DNA from: Ulota crispa
Taxonomy: Eukaryota; Streptophyta; Bryopsida; Orthotrichales; Orthotrichaceae
DNA length: 64,000 nucleotides
Direction of reading: 5' to 3'
Assembly (NCBI GenBank): GCA_963920765.1
Contig: OY987246.1
Location: 3,040,501-3,104,500, forward strand
The position numbers were made by a program, and so were the translations under genes. Positions 62,457 to 64,000 of the stretch are shown piece by piece. A model generated the notes under the pieces. The model saw only the letters and a list, made by a program, of their open reading frames with translations, was not told the origin of the DNA and did no database searches. How positions within the stretch are numbered: the stretch's first letter is position 1; each line of letters begins with the position of its first letter.

Positions 62457-63186
62457 GTCCCATCTCACCATCACTGATTGCTTGAGAGCCACAAATTAAG
62501 ATTCAAGGCTGGGTCACAATAAACTAAACAAATGTTTTGTATAAAAAAAGTGGCAGCATTTACTTCTAGGTGTAAAAGAAAATTCTTTGATTTTCTACAC
62601 CCACTTTTATGGTCAAAATTGACATTTTTGAGAGTTCACAAATGGTTGTCTCAAACCTCTTGCCCAAGAAGGGTGGAGAGGTTATCTTTAGTAAAATGAT
62701 AAATAAAACCTTGGAAAAGTGATTGTCCCTTGTAATCCAAAATACAAGTTACTTCTTCATCCATTTCAAACTGATTGTTTTGGCCTAGGTGGCCCGGGCA
62801 TCAATAGCGCACATGCACTACGTCTCAAATTCCACGTCCTGGTTCACTTTACCATGTATGCATGGCACTAGTGTAGTGTTTTGAAAGTTTGTAACACCAA
62901 GAAGGTCCCTGGGACTTCACTCAACAGTCACGAGTTGACAAAAATCCGAACTTCCAAGCAAGGTTGTCAAGGTCCCACCAGTTTCGTTTACTTAATTCAA
63001 ATTTTCAAACTAAGCATTCCTTAATGTATCTTTCTGTCCGTAACCATGCACATGCCAATGACTAGACACATATCAAATACATGTCAATACTGACTGCTAC
63101 ATCTCAAAATTCCAACACAACAATGTCCACTGCAATCACGTATCAAACAAGCAATTGAACATAAACCAACATCAAATCTAATAGCA
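62457..63186. other. Unannotated stretch
   Basis: Mixed composition with no recognisable gene or element. Confidence 0.35.
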
Positions 63187-63445
63187 GGTCCAGATTAAAG
63201 CTGTCAGTGTCAAAGTGTGAATGCCAAGTCATTCAAAGGCATGTGTACGATACAACTCAACAAAAGCTGGGGATCTTGCGCTCCTTGAGTTAGGACTTGC
63301 TGAGACGGGACGTAGGGTGACCGCCCTAACATCTAGAATTGTCAATCATGTGCGGTCCAAATTAGTGCTGTCAAAGTGTGAGCACCGGTTGCCCAGTCAT
63401 TCATTAGCATGTGTACGATACAACCCAACAAAGCTGGGATTTGGC
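63187..63445. repeat. Direct duplication of about 85 bp
   Basis: The segment from GTCCAGATTAAAGCTGTCAG to CAACAAAAGCTGGGGAT is repeated from GTCCAAATTAGTGCTGTCAA to CAACAAAGCTGGGAT, about 160 bp further on, sharing GCATGTGTACGATACAAC. An open frame crosses both copies (63221-63496) but shows no domain. Confidence 0.75.
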
Positions 63446-63642
63446 GGAGGACCTGCACAAACTCTTTTCAATTTCCCTCTAGGGATTTGCATATGAATTC
63501 CCTCATTCCGGGAAATGTGACACTAGGAAAAATCATAGAACAAATAGACAGAAATGTTCAACAACTCACAGGGAACATGTAAAGAATTCCTGAAACTAAC
63601 AGAGGGAAATTCACATAGAACTTGCTGAGTTGGGACATAGTG

Positions 63643-63895
63643 AAACACCATATTTGCTAAATTGGGAAAAAAAAAGATACATTTTAGGACTTCTGAGTTT
63701 TGCATTTGTGAGCATATTTTGGTGATTTAGAGTGAGTTTTATGACAGTTCCTTCAAGATTTTACATCATTGATGTAAGATTTTGAAAAATCATCATCATA
63801 AAATTCACTCTAAATCACCAAAATACTCTCACAAATGCAAAACTCAGAAGTTCTGAAATGTATATAATTTTTCCTAATTTAGCAAATATGGAGTT
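63643..63895. mobile_element. Palindromic Q-family element
   Basis: Tips AAACACCATATTTGCTAAAT and its inverse ending GCAAATATGGAGTT, flanked by AGTG (63639-63642, 63896-63899). The body is a full palindrome (TTTGTGAGCATATTTTGGTG pairs with its inverse), axis near 63770. Confidence 0.85.
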
Positions 63896-63899
63896 AGTG

Positions 63900-64000
63900 T
63901 GAACCGCCGCCACCTCAGAAAACTGGAAACATTCTACGCCACGGCAACCCTTAGCTAGCGTCGTCAGATCTGTCGTGGACCTTGACGTGAGCCCTGTCGA
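63900..64000. other. GC-rich edge of window
   Basis: GC-rich sequence after the last element could be the start of a gene continuing beyond the window; too little is visible to say. Confidence 0.3.

Overview
The window looks like AT-rich nuclear DNA of a streptophyte (plant lineage). The one clear host gene is a plant-type METTL4/MT-A70 adenine methyltransferase whose N-terminal features match plant rather than animal homologues. Stowaway-like, Tourist-like and Mutator-like MITEs support this. piggyBac-like DNA transposons dominate the repeats, which I would not expect in a flowering plant; a charophyte, bryophyte, lycophyte or fern is my guess, not a sequence result.

Layout. 0-4.3 kb: tandem repeats, including a 24-bp minisatellite carrying CATGCATG boxes, and piggyBac fragments. 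4.3-12.2 kb: one near-complete but inactivated piggyBac-like element, with an intron-containing transposase and Mutator-like MITEs nested in it. 12.2-18 kb: non-autonomous piggyBac and palindromic elements. 19.9-22.3 kb: two Stowaway/mariner-type elements. 23.5-28.9 kb: a transposon-poor, GC-richer island with the methyltransferase gene on the minus strand (nine inferred exons). 28.9-61.3 kb: a dense mosaic of at least 19 piggyBac-type elements or fragments (many sharing a TTAA end to end), a second dispersed family with 4-bp target duplications, Mutator-like MITEs, a hAT-like element inside a Tourist-like element, and a small segmental duplication (34.9 and 44.3 kb) whose copies carry different insertions. 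61.3-64 kb: interleaved inverted repeats, a possible exon, a hairpin and a direct duplication.

The elements work as families. The 4.3-12.2 kb element has the same two end types as the ~0.9-kb copies, which are therefore probably internal-deletion derivatives once mobilised by its transposase. Several copies have become long palindromes. Filled/empty site pairs visible inside the window independently confirm TTAA, 4-bp and 9-10-bp target duplications. Short open frames inside the repeats are mostly chance and are not listed as genes.
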